From positions 12,765,061 to 12,829,060 of the forward strand of contig OY754990.1 in the NCBI GenBank assembly GCA_963576475.1: DNA of 64,000 bases, written 5' to 3'. This stretch comes from Molanna angustata. Its lineage: Eukaryota > Arthropoda > Insecta > Trichoptera > Molannidae. The notes under the pieces were generated by a model. That model was not told the origin of the DNA and ran no database searches. It was given only the letters and a program-made list of their open reading frames with translations. Position numbers and translations under genes: made by a program. This document shows, one piece after another, positions 20,325 through 31,600 of the stretch. Numbering within the stretch: the first letter of the stretch is position 1; each line of letters opens with the position of its first letter.

Positions 20325-22073
20325 ATGGTTTATTCTAGCGTTACAAAGTGTCGTGTGTGTCTAGTGGATTGCAATAAGAAAATTTTATTATTCGAAGAAC
20401 AAAGTGGGACGCGTTATAGTGATTTGATAAAGGAATATACGGGAATCGAATTGGTTTTCAAAGAGACTCTTCCAACTGGAATGTGTAAAGAATGTGAATC
20501 GGAACTCATGACGGTGATAAAGTTCATATCGAAAGTCAGAATCACAAGTGAAAAGCTGAACGAAGTTCTTACTTGGAACGTCCCTTTGATTTTTTCCAAT
20601 TCCATCAAAAACGAAGACAGCAATAAGACGTTTGTTTCTTATACCGTCAAATCGGAAGGCATTGATCTAGAATTTGAAAGAGTCGGTGATGATTTTGAAC
20701 CGCTGCTAAGTGGCGATAACAGAGACTCGGATTCGGAAGCGGATGTCAGTTTGCAAATTTTGAAAACGAAAAAGAATTCTAAAAAGGCGCGCTCCAAACA
20801 TAAATCCAAACACGATTTAAATTTGGAAAACGGAACGAATTCAAACGACGCGGATTTCATAGATAATAAAGACAATAGTGAAAGTGATTGGATTAAAAAT
20901 GAAAATTCTATTGATTCTAGATGTATTATACTTAAAAAGGACGAACACGGATTGAAAAAAGATATGATCAAATGTCTCACATGCGGTATATTGTCCATCA
21001 ATAGATCGGCGTTTATCGTGCACTATAGAAAACATACGGGCGAGAAACCCCACAAATGCGCCCACTGCAAGATGAGATATTCACAGGTCGGTACTTTGAA
21101 CGCTCACATTAGACGGCGACATCCGAAGGAATGGAGCAAAATGAAGACCCACGCCAGGAAATTGAAAAAGCTCCGAGAAATAGAAAGATTGAAAAATTTC
21201 TCCGTGGAATCCGTCAAAGAGGAGGTTCAGGAGGAGAGACCCCGTACTCGCGTAACATGCGACACGTGCGGCAAGAGTTACTACCACAAGTACGCACTCA
21301 ACGTACACATGCGAGTGCACAACGTAGAAAAACAAGTACAGTGTCCATTTTGTCCACAGCGCTTTGTGCAAACCGGTGACAGGTTATTACACATAAGGGT
21401 TCACCACACGGGAGAAAAGCCCTATTGCTGTCACATGTGCGGTAAGGCTTTCGCCTCGGGCACAAATCTGAGGGTGCACCTTCTGTCGCATTCCGAAGAG
21501 CGCAAATTCAAATGCGAAATATGTGGGAAAGGGATGAAAACAAAAGACAATCTCAAGAGACATATGCTAGTCATGCACACGGAAACAAAAGGAAAGGTCT
21601 GTCACATCTGTGGCAAGGCGTATGCACTCACGTACAAATTAAACAATCACATGAAAGTGTGGCACATGAGGGCCGGCGAGTGCAGCATTTGCAAGAAGAA
21701 TTATAAAAACATTGAGTCGCACATGAAGACACATTCCCCGGATAAGATGAAAGCGGACAGACCGTTCAAGTGCCAGATGTGCCACAAGTCGTTCAACAAG
21801 CAAAAGAATCTGATGGAGCACCTCAAGAAGCATCAGAACGAAAACGCGGCGTTCAAGTGCACGTACGAGAATTGCAACTCTGCCTTTGCCAAAAAGTGCG
21901 TGTTGGAATTCCACGTGCTCAAGTATCATTTGAAGCACACGCCGCACGTTTGTCAGTTTTGCAACAGGGGGTTCTATCGCAAGGGAGATCTTGGACAACA
22001 TCTCAAGTCAAGTCACAACATAATCAAACAAGAATATTCTATCACAAACGAATACGACTGTATACCAAATTAA
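20325..22073 (+). CDS. ZAD-C2H2 zinc-finger protein, gene 2 (582 aa)
   Basis: A complete intronless frame. The ZAD occupies residues 7-85 (C-R-V-C and C-K-E-C pairs). A shorter linker of about 130 residues, rich in Asp, Ser and Lys, follows. Eleven C2H2 fingers run from CLTC to CQFC and match gene 1 finger by finger, including the shortened eighth finger (CSIC with nine residues before the first His) and CTYENC. The linkers include the standard TGEKP form (HTGEKPHKC, HTGEKPYCC). It is predicted to be a nuclear DNA-binding regulator; the target is unknown. Codons 92-337 are copied as a broken fragment at 25740-26477. The ATG at 20325 sits at the family's usual distance from the first ZAD cysteine. 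Confidence 0.95.
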   Translation: MVYSSVTKCRVCLVDCNKKILLFEEQSGTRYSDLIKEYTGIELVFKETLPTGMCKECESELMTVIKFISKVRITSEKLNEVLTWNVPLIFSNSIKNEDSNKTFVSYTVKSEGIDLEFERVGDDFEPLLSGDNRDSDSEADVSLQILKTKKNSKKARSKHKSKHDLNLENGTNSNDADFIDNKDNSESDWIKNENSIDSRCIILKKDEHGLKKDMIKCLTCGILSINRSAFIVHYRKHTGEKPHKCAHCKMRYSQVGTLNAHIRRRHPKEWSKMKTHARKLKKLREIERLKNFSVESVKEEVQEERPRTRVTCDTCGKSYYHKYALNVHMRVHNVEKQVQCPFCPQRFVQTGDRLLHIRVHHTGEKPYCCHMCGKAFASGTNLRVHLLSHSEERKFKCEICGKGMKTKDNLKRHMLVMHTETKGKVCHICGKAYALTYKLNNHMKVWHMRAGECSICKKNYKNIESHMKTHSPDKMKADRPFKCQMCHKSFNKQKNLMEHLKKHQNENAAFKCTYENCNSAFAKKCVLEFHVLKYHLKHTPHVCQFCNRGFYRKGDLGQHLKSSHNIIKQEYSITNEYDCIPN

Positions 22074-22139
22074 ATTGTTTCTATTTATTTAATATTATTG
22101 TTTTATTTTATTGTTGACAAATATAGAGTTAAATCCTAT

Positions 22140-22145
22140 AATAAA
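22140..22145 (+). terminator. Poly(A) signal of ZAD gene 2
   Basis: AATAAA, 67 bases after the stop codon, followed by a T-rich stretch (cttgtcctctcttttcc). A normal distance for an insect 3' UTR. Confidence 0.6.
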
Positions 22146-22302
22146 CCTTATACAATCCTTGTCCTCTCTTTTCCTATCAATCTTTTTTCTTTACAGTGAA
22201 ACCTCTAATGAAAATAACTATGGATATGAGAATACAAAATGTACACAAAAAACACATTGATATTTTTAGTGTATACTGTAATTCATAGTTGTTTTGCCTT
22301 GA

Positions 22303-22330
22303 CTGATTTCGTTCACCTATAGCACAAGCG
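22303..22330 (+). repeat. SINE family 2 body fragment
   Basis: gatttcgttcacctatagcacaagcg repeats the body after the 18686 tRNA-like head almost exactly, without the head. Confidence 0.45.
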
Positions 22331-22815
22331 TTTATTTTATTTTATTTATGGCAAATTGCCTTTTACACATATGAACAACAATTAAGTACACACATTGAAT
22401 TACAAAAGAAAAAATAAAACAATCATAAACACACTTAAAAAGGAAAGAAAAAGGTACTATTACAAAAACAGTAAATATAAAAAATAATATTAAGTGGAAA
22501 AAAAAATTACAATTTAAAATAAAAGATATAGGTACATACTTCGGTATACACATTGAAACACATAAGTCATTAAAGTATTCAAACCATAACCACACTTAGA
22601 AAAAAATAATAATAATCACAAAAAATTAAAAACTACATAATAAAACAACAAAAAGTCAATATAAAAAATAATAATAATGTAAAAAATAAAAGAACTATAA
22701 AAACAAACATATGGGTACATACTTAGGAAATTAAAAACTAAATAATAAAACAAAATAAAGAGCTAACAAAAAAAATATACTATACATGTGAAGTAGGCTA
22801 GCAAAAAAAAATTAT
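22331..22815. other. Low-complexity A-rich DNA
   Basis: Long A/T-rich stretches with aataataat and aaaataaaa words and a loosely repeated taggtacatactt phrase. No gene seen. Confidence 0.5.
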
Positions 22816-23530
22816 TAGAGATGTGCCGACTATAACTTTGGCTGACTAGCCGATTAGTCGGTTGTAAAGAAGCCGATTAGTCGGCCGACTATTCGGCCAA
22901 GCCGATCACAGTTTTGGGGGCAATTTAAGTGACGCTTCATTTACATCTGACTCACGCACAAATCGCAATCGCCGCCTGCGAGCGTGTTGGAACATGTTGG
23001 TACTGTTTTAGGTAGTTCTTCGACTTGGATTTGCGACTGGGAGAAATCGTCTGTGGTCGAACATTTACCTAATCACAGAACCTAACTGAGGTAACAGGGT
23101 TGGATGTCGGTATTTGATATGATTGTTCATATTCGTAGTATTTACTGTTTTTCCTTGCCCACCACGAGAAATTATCATTTGGCACTGTTTACTTTTGACT
23201 TTACGGGAATCATTGTCCAATGGATAAAAAAAAAATCAACACGAGACATTCTTTTTGACATGATTAAATTTTAATAATAAGAAATTATTATGTTGTTTTA
23301 CCTATTAGTTGATTACCAAAGGAAAGGTTTCTTTACATTTCAAAATGTGTAAGACCTATTCTTAAATAAAAATATCTCTAGACAATATTTATATAAAATT
23401 TCTCCTATATACATTTTATTCAGAAATACATACATAATAAGAAGCCGGATAGTCGGCGCTCTTAGCCGATTAGTGCCGACTACGAAAGAGGCCGGATAGT
23501 CGGCATTACCGACTAGTCGGAACATCACTA
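22816..23530. mobile_element. 715-bp non-autonomous hAT element with perfect 8-bp duplication
   Basis: Inverted ends TAGAGATGTGCCGACTA and TAGTGATGTTCCGACTA agree at 15 of 17 positions. The 8 bp before (22808-22815) and after (23531-23538) are both AAAATTAT. Each end carries several copies of a CCGACTAGTCGG/GCCGATTAGTCGG palindrome, a subterminal pattern typical of hAT transposase binding. No transposase ORF. Confidence 0.93.
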
Positions 23531-23538
23531 AAAATTAT

Positions 23539-23837
23539 CGCAAATCTTAAAAAAAGAAAAGATCTATATGACAGAAAATTTAAAAAATATCACATTTCAA
23601 ATGAGATTACATTGTTAGCAGCTGTTGTCTGTTTTATGCTTATTTTAGGGAACGTAGAAAGATGTATATTTACTTGTTTAACAAAGACATATTCATTAAA
23701 AAAAAAATACTGTAAAATGAAGTTCCGAGTCACTAGACTCTTAGTTTATCAAGTGGTGGTGGGTTCATAAGAGTTGGTTTCTTATTTATTTACATATATA
23801 TTATTCACACGCTCGGTCATGTCAATCACACTAGTTA
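23539..23837. other. Intergenic DNA, no gene seen
   Basis: AT-rich; nothing recognisable apart from the start of the repeat that follows. Confidence 0.4.
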
Positions 23838-24060
23838 CTCCTCACTAACCCAAGGGGATATAGTGGGGAGTTATGGATTTGCAATTTTTAAGGTTACTTT
23901 TTTTAATTGCAGATTATCAACTAGTATCATGCTGAGATTGTATTCTGAAAATTTCATCACAATGTATCTGTGAGTATTTATTATGTACGGCATGTTTATT
24001 CTACTTTATTGATTCTTTTCAAATATTGCAAGTTTCATATCTAATACTCACTTAAACCTC
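23838..24060 (+). repeat. Second copy of the CTCCTCACTAAC repeat (left part)
   Basis: Matches 8706 onward, including ctcctcactaacccaagg, gcagattatcaactagtatcatgctgagattg and catcacaatgtatctgtg. The right part is missing. Confidence 0.75.
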
Positions 24061-24079
24061 ATTAGATTTTGTAGTATAT

Positions 24080-24240
24080 CTGGGGGGCAAGACTGGTCAA
24101 CAGGCGGAATCAAAACCATCCATGTTTACCCATATCATGAATATAATTATCTTTTGGAGTTCTATAATATCTTAAATGTTATATCCATTGGTAAACATGG
24201 ATGGTTTTGATTACGAAGGTTGACCAGACTTGCTCCCCTG
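24080..24240. mobile_element. 161-bp foldback MITE inserted in a LINE relic
   Basis: Arms of about 50 bp. Left arm: ggggggcaagactggtcaac...aatcaaaaccatccatgtttacc. Right arm: ggtaaacatggatggttttgatt...gttgaccagacttgctcccc. Only about 60 bases separate them. It interrupts the RT relic that continues at 24241. No clear target duplication was found. Confidence 0.85.
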
Positions 24241-24415
24241 ACTATTGAATAATACAGCATAATGATAGTTTTGGGCTGCTTGAACGGTTTGCAGGTTCTG
24301 ATTAGAAAACCTAGCATTTGGTAAGGTTTCGAGTATATGTGCTCTACGTGCTTATCAAAAGACATTTTGCTGTCCAATATTAGTCCTAATTCTCTGCATT
24401 CTGTTTTCTGATTTA
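24241..24415 (-). pseudogene. LINE reverse-transcriptase relic
   Basis: The minus frame encodes MSFDKHVEHIYSKPYQMLGF and TIIMLYYSIV, matching the post-catalytic region of Jockey/CR1-like RTs. It stops where the MITE begins. Confidence 0.7.
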
Positions 24416-25024
24416 TTTATTTTTTACTTAAAAAATTCCATCCAAACTTTTATCAAAAACTTGCCAATTCCATCAAGTATTTATTCTGTAAATTTTATTG
24501 GGCTATCTCTAAGATGTCATACTTAAAAATTGTTCCAAAACACAAAAGAGCGATACAAAATGTATGAGGTAAAATTGTTTAAAAAAGGTTTGACAAAAAA
24601 TCATAACTCAAAATATACAAAAAATTGCGAAACTTAATAGGGGTATTCTGATACCCCCAGGGTGCTCTACCTCTAGCCTTCCGTTTGACTGCACTTTCTG
24701 GGGCATCCTGTATAAATTTGGTATAATATTACTTGTATGAAACCTAAGAAGAAACACCTAATTCAACAATAAACAGTTTGAACATATTATGTAGCAATGA
24801 GGAAAGTAAGGAGGTTATTGAAGGAATACCTTTGAAGAAGTATGTGATATATAAATAATAGTTTTAGTATTTTTTAAAAAATTATTGAGATTGAGACAAT
24901 GAAATATCATCACTTATTCTATAATCTAGCTCATTTATTTATTAATATTATTGTAAGTAATATAAACAAATATAATTCACACTGGTGGACTTATTGCCAT
25001 TTGGCAATTTCTTCCAACTGACCA
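24416..25024. other. Intergenic DNA with old repeat debris
   Basis: A phrase gggtattctgatacccccagggtgctctacc...ggggcatcctgtata (24647-24716) looks like the end of an old element. No ORF of note. Confidence 0.3.
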
Positions 25025-25178
25025 GCCCCCCTAGACAACGTGTCATTTAGGTCAAGAAAAGATAACTCAATGTATGGAAGTGACAGTAGCCAGTCACGTG
25101 ACAACTGTCACTTCCATACATTGAGTTATGATTTCATGTTTCTTTTCTTGAGCTAAACGACACGTTGTCTAGGGGGGC
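25025..25178. mobile_element. 154-bp near-perfect palindromic MITE
   Basis: The arms begin gcccccctagacaacgtgtc and end gacacgttgtctaggggggc. The inner arms actcaatgtatggaagtgacag / ctgtcacttccatacattgag continue the pairing, leaving a short centre around agtcacgtgact. Almost the whole element can form one hairpin. Confidence 0.88.
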
Positions 25179-25389
25179 AGATTACAAAGTATGACAAAAT
25201 TATATATGTACTTCAATAAAAAAATTAAAGTGACAAAAACAAAGAAAATATACATAACACCAAGATAAATATTAAAAACAAAAAAAAAACAGCAAAAACA
25301 GGATTGGGAAAGAACAAGGATAGAAAATCGGGATCAGGTGTTTAGGGATAAATATTGTACTTGAAAAAAACATAAAACATTATTAGACA

Positions 25390-25457
25390 GATTAAGACCG
25401 CCGTTGGTAAGCCGTTTGGCTTCTGTGCGGGTGTCCTGGGTTCAATCCCCAGCAGAT
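25390..25457 (+). mobile_element. tRNA-like SINE fragment, family 3
   Basis: gaccgccgttggtaagccg...gggttcaatccccag carries a degenerate A box and a B box. A better copy in the opposite direction is at 27122-27197. It is joined directly to the repeat at 25457. Confidence 0.55.
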
Positions 25458-25625
25458 TTTTACTCTCCACACTATGGAATAGTGGAGAGTCATGATTTCA
25501 CAATTTCTAAGCGTATTTTTACATCAATTTCTCAACGGGTATCATGTAGAGAGTGCACAATGTGAGTTTCGTCGTGATGTGTATGTATGTACGGCGTTCA
25601 CCGTACGGAATTATCCTTTTTGTGT
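25457..25625 (+). repeat. Copy of the CTCTCCAYACTATGG repeat
   Basis: tactctccacactatggaatagtggagagtcatgatttcacaatt and the following 100 bases match 9327 onward closely. Only the left portion is present. Confidence 0.8.
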
Positions 25626-25668
25626 CCACATCTAAACAACATAAACTAAATTGTATAAATTATTATGT

Positions 25669-25739
25669 AAAAACAAGAAAAATATATGATATAAAAAATA
25701 CAAAGAAAGAAAAACAACAATGAACATACAAATATATCA
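25669..25739 (+). repeat. Left ~70-bp direct repeat flanking the gene 2 fragment
   Basis: aaaaacaagaaaaatatatgat...gaacatacaaatatatca. Its partner at 26469-26538 is nearly identical, differing mainly in one A-run. Confidence 0.9.
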
Positions 25740-26477
25740 ATTCCATCAAAAACGAAGACAGCAATAAGACGTTTGTTTCTTATACTGTCAAATCGGAAGG
25801 CATTGATCTAGAATTTGAAAGTGTCGGTGATGATTTTGAACCGCTGCTAAGTGGCGATAACAGAGACTCGGATTCGGAAGCGGATGTCAGTTTGCAAATT
25901 TTGAAAACGAAAGAATTCTAAAAAGGCGCGCTCCAAACATAAATCCAAATATGATTTAAATTTGGAAAACGGAACGAATTCAAACGACGCTGATTTCATA
26001 GATAATAAAGACAATAGTGAAAGTGATTGGATTAAAAATGAAAATTCTATTGATTCTAGATGTATTACACTTAAAAAGGACGAACACGGATTGAAAAAAG
26101 ATATGATCAAATGTCTCACATGCGGTATATTGTCCATCAATAGATCGGCGTTTATCGTGCACTATTGAAAACATACGGGCGAGAGAAACCCCATAAATGC
26201 GCCCACTGCAAGATGAGATATTCACAGGTCGGTACTTTGAACGCTCACATTAGACGGCGACATCCGAAGGAATGGAGCAAAATGAAGACCCACGCCAGGA
26301 AATTGAAAAAGCTCCGAGAAATAGAAAGATTGAAAAATTTCTTCGTGGAATCCGTCAAAGAGGAGGTTCAGGAGGAGAGACCCCGTACTCGCGTAACATG
26401 CGACACGTGCGGCAAGAGTTACTACCACAAGTACGCACTCAACGTACACATGCGAGTGCACAACGTAGAAAAACAAG
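25740..26477 (+). pseudogene. Broken partial copy of ZAD gene 2
   Basis: Nearly identical to gene 2 from 20597 to 21336 (roughly codons 92-337, linker plus the first three fingers). It lacks the ZAD, start codon and all later fingers. Breaks: a 2-base loss in the run aaaacgaaagaattc (25911-25918), a TAT-TGA stop where gene 2 has TAT-AGA (about 26163-26168), and a 2-base gain in gagagaaacc (26180-26190). It carries no poly(A) and no intron mark, so simple retroposition is not indicated. It ends inside a codon and is flanked by direct repeats. It cannot encode a full protein. Confidence 0.93.
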
Positions 26478-26538
26478 AAAAATATATAATATAAAAAATA
26501 CAAAAAAAAAAAAACAACAATGAACATACAAATATATC
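26469..26538 (+). repeat. Right ~70-bp direct repeat flanking the gene 2 fragment
   Basis: Partner of 25669-25739. Its first nine bases, aaaaacaag, are also the last nine bases copied from gene 2, a microhomology joint. Confidence 0.9.
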
Positions 26539-26607
26539 AGAAAAACTTTTTTGTTATATAATCAACATCTAGGCAAGAAAGTAAGATGACTGCATCTTCA
26601 AAATGAA

Positions 26608-27051
26608 TCAATTTGCAATTGAAAATTCAAGTTTAACATTGTGTATCGCCTTCATGTGCTTTCCAAGATCTCTCTTTCTGTAGAACCCTCGAGAGCAATA
26701 CTGACAGACGTACGGAGTGTGCTTGAGGTGATACTTCAGCACGTGGAAGTCCAAAACGCATTTCTTAGAAAACATCGACGTGCAGCTTTCGTAGGCACAT
26801 TTGAAAGTCGCATTTTCGTTTTGATGCTTCTTGACATGCTCAATTAGGTTCTTTTGTTTGAAGAACGTCTTGTGGCACATGTCGCAACCGTGAGGTTTGT
26901 CCCCCGAATGACGTCTCATGTGTTTGTCAATGTTGTTGAAACTCTTCTTGCAAACGTCGCATTCACCCGATCGTCTGTTTACGTGCCACACCTTGATGTG
27001 GTGGTTCAGTTTGTACGTCAGTGCAAAAGTGGCTCCGCAGATATCACAAAC
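26608..27051 (-). CDS. ZAD-C2H2 gene 3, exon 2 (last 147 codons)
   Basis: A minus-strand frame starts right after TTCTTTTTATTTAG, a good acceptor (AG at 27052-27053), and runs to TGA at 26608-26610. It encodes the last five fingers: VCDICGATFALTYKLNHHIK, the shortened CDVC finger, CDMC, CAYESC and CQYC, ending NVKLEFSIAN. There is no ZAD and no suitable ATG at its start. The first residues align exactly with the point where exon 1 (55598) stops, and both junctions are phase 0. Genes 1 and 2 read KVCHICGK across the same point. So this is the 3' exon of gene 3, not an independent gene. Confidence 0.9.
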   Translation of the reverse strand, partial: VCDICGATFALTYKLNHHIKVWHVNRRSGECDVCKKSFNNIDKHMRRHSGDKPHGCDMCHKTFFKQKNLIEHVKKHQNENATFKCAYESCTSMFSKKCVLDFHVLKYHLKHTPYVCQYCSRGFYRKRDLGKHMKAIHNVKLEFSIAN

Positions 27052-27121
27052 CTAAATAAAAAGAATTATTATAAATAACAATTATCAATTCTGTAATAAT
27101 TACTGTGACATTTAAATAAAC

Positions 27122-27197
27122 TTCTCCTCTACTGGGGATCGAACACAGGACCCCCGCACAGAAACCAAACGGCTTACCAACTGTGCCACGGCGGTCG
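27122..27197 (-). mobile_element. tRNA-like SINE fragment, family 3
   Basis: The minus strand reads GACCGCCGTGGCACAGTTGG (A-box region) and GTGTTCGATCCCCAG (B box). It is a degenerate tRNA-like head without a long body, inside intron DNA and opposite in orientation to the copy at 25390. Confidence 0.6.
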
Positions 27198-28309
27198 ACT
27201 AAACTTGATCTAAAATTTATGTTAAACAAGAAACAAAAGTGGTATTTCCATAATGCAATCTTTTCCAGGCAACATGAAGTCTCACGTGAAATTAAAAAGA
27301 CTAAAAAATATGACAAAACTAAATATGATTTTTTATTTATTTATATAGTTAATTTCACACACAATATAGCAATATTTCTACTTTAAAGCAATATGGAACA
27401 AAATAACAACATTGATACTCTCTCGATAGAGTTAAAAACTCGTGTTCGAGAGAGGAGCATCGTACTTACACATTACGTATTTATACTCAACAAAAATACA
27501 ATTTAAAAGAGCATGAATTGCCAAAAATATGACATTTTAAAGATTTTATAAATTTGCTCTGTTCTTTTAATTCTTTAATGGAAGTGATTGAGATGATCCA
27601 ACAACGAGGATCATCTCAATCCTGACTTACTGGTCTGGGAAGGGAGTTTAGGACGCTGCCGACACGATAGAAGAAGAAGATGGAAGTAGGCAATAGTAAA
27701 AGAAAAATACATGAAAATACATGAATAGTAAAAGAATAGTACATGAAAGTTATTTCTAGGCTGCAGTTATATTTTTCTTTGGTATGTTGATTTAGAATCT
27801 TCTACTAGTTTTGCCCGATTCACTAGAAAAAAATCAGGATGGTTCTGTCTGCGAGCATATGTAATTGCAATCATATGTATTATTTGTTAAAATATTGGGA
27901 CCGGAAAGTCTACATAAATCTATAGGTTTGCCAAGTATAATCAGTCTTTGTGTGACTTCAACTGGCAAAAGGTTCGTCCTATATGTATCACCCCGACACC
28001 ATACATAAGGATTGAGTTAACAAAACTAAATATTCAATCCTTAGAATATTTTTATACAATATATTTTTGAGATAAATGGATTTTCTCAAGTAAAGGAAGG
28101 GGATGCTTGAAGGACAAGTACCCTCGGGATTTTTAATTTTCTCTGTTAGATAAGAGGAAATGTCCAAGAGGGAAACAAACAAATCTAGAGAGCCATGGAA
28201 GGACCCAGATGAAAAATTGTTCGCAAATTATTTGATAAATATAGTATCCTTAGTTTTTTCTTAAATATTTGAACAGATTGAATACAGCAAAATTAACAAG
28301 ACCCTAGAC
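27198..28309. other. Intron DNA with one perfect palindrome
   Basis: No gene. A hairpin GATTGAGATGATCC (27586-27599) / GGATCATCTCAATC (27608-27621) has 14-bp perfect arms and an 8-nt loop. Confidence 0.6.
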
Positions 28310-28679
28310 CAGGGGTCGGCAACCTTTTGAGTCGGAAGAGTCAAAAATTATAAATTTCAAAGTTTTTAAGAAGCCACAATTTTTTTTTTCTTGCCAACAA
28401 TAAATAGTCTTTGCAAAAATAAAGTTTTTTGATAAAAAAAACTAATCTATTTTTTTTCAAAAGAAAAATATCTATTTATTCATAGGTATATATAATTTTT
28501 TTTTTTAAAAATTTTTAAATGCCTTAATTTTCCACTAAGTTTTCAAGGGCTTCATTAACAATGGTGTTCTAAAGATTCCATCTATCGGGCGATGCACAAA
28601 CTAATGATAATATATATTAGTTGGCGCTCCGCTCGATGGATGGACTCTTTACATTGATTAAATAAGATTGCAATTCAAG

Positions 28680-31600
28680 AAAAATAACATTTTCTTAAAA
28701 AATAACACGAATAATAATACCGTTTTCTACAAAAATAACACCCCTTTTCCAAAAACTTACGCATATAATTACACCACTTTTCTACAACAATAAAAACCCT
28801 CTTTCAAAAAATAACGCGAATAATAACACCGCTTTTCTACAAAAATTACACACTTTTTCCAAAAAATAACGGGGTTATTAACACCACTATTCTACAAAAA
28901 TAAAACCCCATTTCCAAAATAAACAACGCGAATAATAACACCACTTTCAAAAAAATAATACCTCTTTTCCAAATAATTTCTCAAATAATTACACTGCTTT
29001 TCTACAAAAAAAATATCCCATTTCCAAAATATAATACGAATAGTAACATCGCTTTTCTACAAAAATTATAACCCATTTCCAAACGAATAACGCGAATAAT
29101 ACTACCATTTTATACAAAAATAATACCCCTTTCCAAAGTGAATTTAAACATTGCTTTTCTACAAAAACAGCACTCCTTTTCCAAAAAATAACGCGAAAAA
29201 TAAATTTATTTTTATAGAAAAATAACACCCACTTTCCTAAAAAATAACTCGAATAATAACAATGCTTTTCTACAAAAATAATACCCATTCCTAAAAAATA
29301 ACGCGAATAAAAACATCGTTTTTCTTCAAAAATAATACCCCTTTATCACAAAAGAACGCGAATAATAACATCACTTATCCCTTCTCTCTTCTTCTTAATA
29401 ATAACACCACTTTTCTACAAAAAAATACTCCTTTTCAAAAAAATAACGCGAATAATAACACCGCTTTCTACGCAAATTGCATCCCTTTTGCAAAAAAAAT
29501 AACGCGAATAATAACCCCACATTTTTTACAAAACAATACCCCTTTTCCAAAAATTAACGCGAGTAATAACACGTCTTTTTTACAAAAATAAAACGCCTTT
29601 TCCAAAAACCAACGCAAATAATTAAACCACTTTTTTACAAAAATAATACCTCTTTTCAAAAAATAACGCGAACAATAACACCACTTTTCAACAAAATAAA
29701 TACCCCTTTTTCAAAAATTAACCCGATAATTATATTTGTTATATACAAAAATAATACCCCTGTTCCAAAAAATAATGCGAATAATAACATCGCTTTTCTA
29801 CAAAAATAGTACCCCTTTTATAACAAATGAACTCGAATAATAATACCAGTTTTACCTTCTCTCTTCTTCCTTATATCACTTTTCTAAAAAAAATACTCCT
29901 TTTCAAAAAAAATAATAACGCGAATAATAACACCACTTTTCTAAAAATAAAATAATACCCCTTTTCCAACGCGAATAACAACATTGCTTTCCTACAAAAA
30001 TAACACTACTTTTCATAAAATAACGCGAATGATTATATCTGTTTTATACAAAAATTATACTCCTTTCCCAAAAAAATAACGATACTAATAACATCACTTT
30101 TATACAAAAATAATACCTATTTTCAAAAAATAACGCGAATAATAACCCCACATTTTTTACAAAAACAATACCCCTTTTCCAAAAATTAACGCGAGTAATA
30201 ACAAGTATTTTTTATAAAAATAAAACGCCTTTTCCAAAAAACAACGCAAAAATAAAACCACTTTTTTACAAAAATAATACCCCTTTTATCACAAAAGAAC
30301 GCGAATAATAACACCACTTTTCTACAAAAATAATACCCCTTTTCCAAGGCGAATCATAACATTGCCAACGTGAATTTTAACATTGCTTTTCTACTAAATA
30401 ACACTCCTTTTCCAAAAAATAACGCAAAAATATATTTGTTTTTCTAGAAAAATAACACCCACTTTTCTAAAAAATAACTCGAATAATAACAATGCTTTTC
30501 GATTAAAATAATACCCATTTCGTAAAAAATAACGCGAATAATAACATCGCTTTTCTACAAAAATATTACCCTTTTCCAACGCGAATTATACCATTGCTTT
30601 TCTACAAAAATAACACTACTTTTCATAAAATAACGCGAATAATAACACCGCTTTTCTACGAAAATTGCACCCCATTTGCAAAAAATAACGCGAATAATAA
30701 CATCACTTTTATTACAAAAATTACTCCCCGTTTCCGGAAAATAACGCGAATTATTATATCTGTTTTATACAAAAAAATTCCCCTTTTCCTAAAAAATAAC
30801 GCGAATAATAACACCACATTTATACAAAACTAAAAACCATTTCCAAAAAATAACGCGAATAATAACACCTTTTTTTACAAAAACATTACCCCTTTTCCAA
30901 AAATTAACACGAATAATAAAACCAATTTTCTACTAAAATAACACCCCTTTTCAAAAAACTTACGCCTTAATAATAACACCACTCTTCTACAACAATAAAA
31001 ACCCTCTTCCAAAAAATAACGCGAATAATAACAACGCTTTTCAACAAAAATTACACCTTTTTTAAAAAAAAACCGGGTTTAATAACACCACTTTTCTACA
31101 AAAACAAGACCCATTTTCCTAAAAAACAACGCGAATAATAACACCACTTTTCATAAAAATAATACCTATTTTCCAAATAATTTCTCGAATAATTAAACTG
31201 CTTTCTACCAAAAAAACCCCTTTCCAAAAACAACGCAAAATATAAACCCTTTTTTTTTACAAAAAATAAGATCCCTTTTCAAACGTGAATTTTAACATTA
31301 CTTTTCTACAAAAATAACACTCCTTTCAAAAAAATAACGCAAATAATAAAACAGCTTTTCTACAAAAATGAACCCTTTTTGCAAAAAAAATAACGCGAAT
31401 AATAACACCACTTTTTTTATAAAAATAATACCCATTTTCCAAAAAATAACGCAAATAATAACACCACTTTATTACAAAAATAAAATCACTTATCCAAAAA
31501 ATAACGCAAATAATTATATCTGTTTTATACAAAAATAATACCCCTTTTCCAAAAAAATAACGAGATAATCACACCGCTTTTCTACAAAAAAACACCCCTT

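Noticed and set aside
25740..26477. A fourth functional zinc-finger gene
   Set aside because: No ATG, no ZAD, two indels and a stop; it is a partial copy of gene 2.
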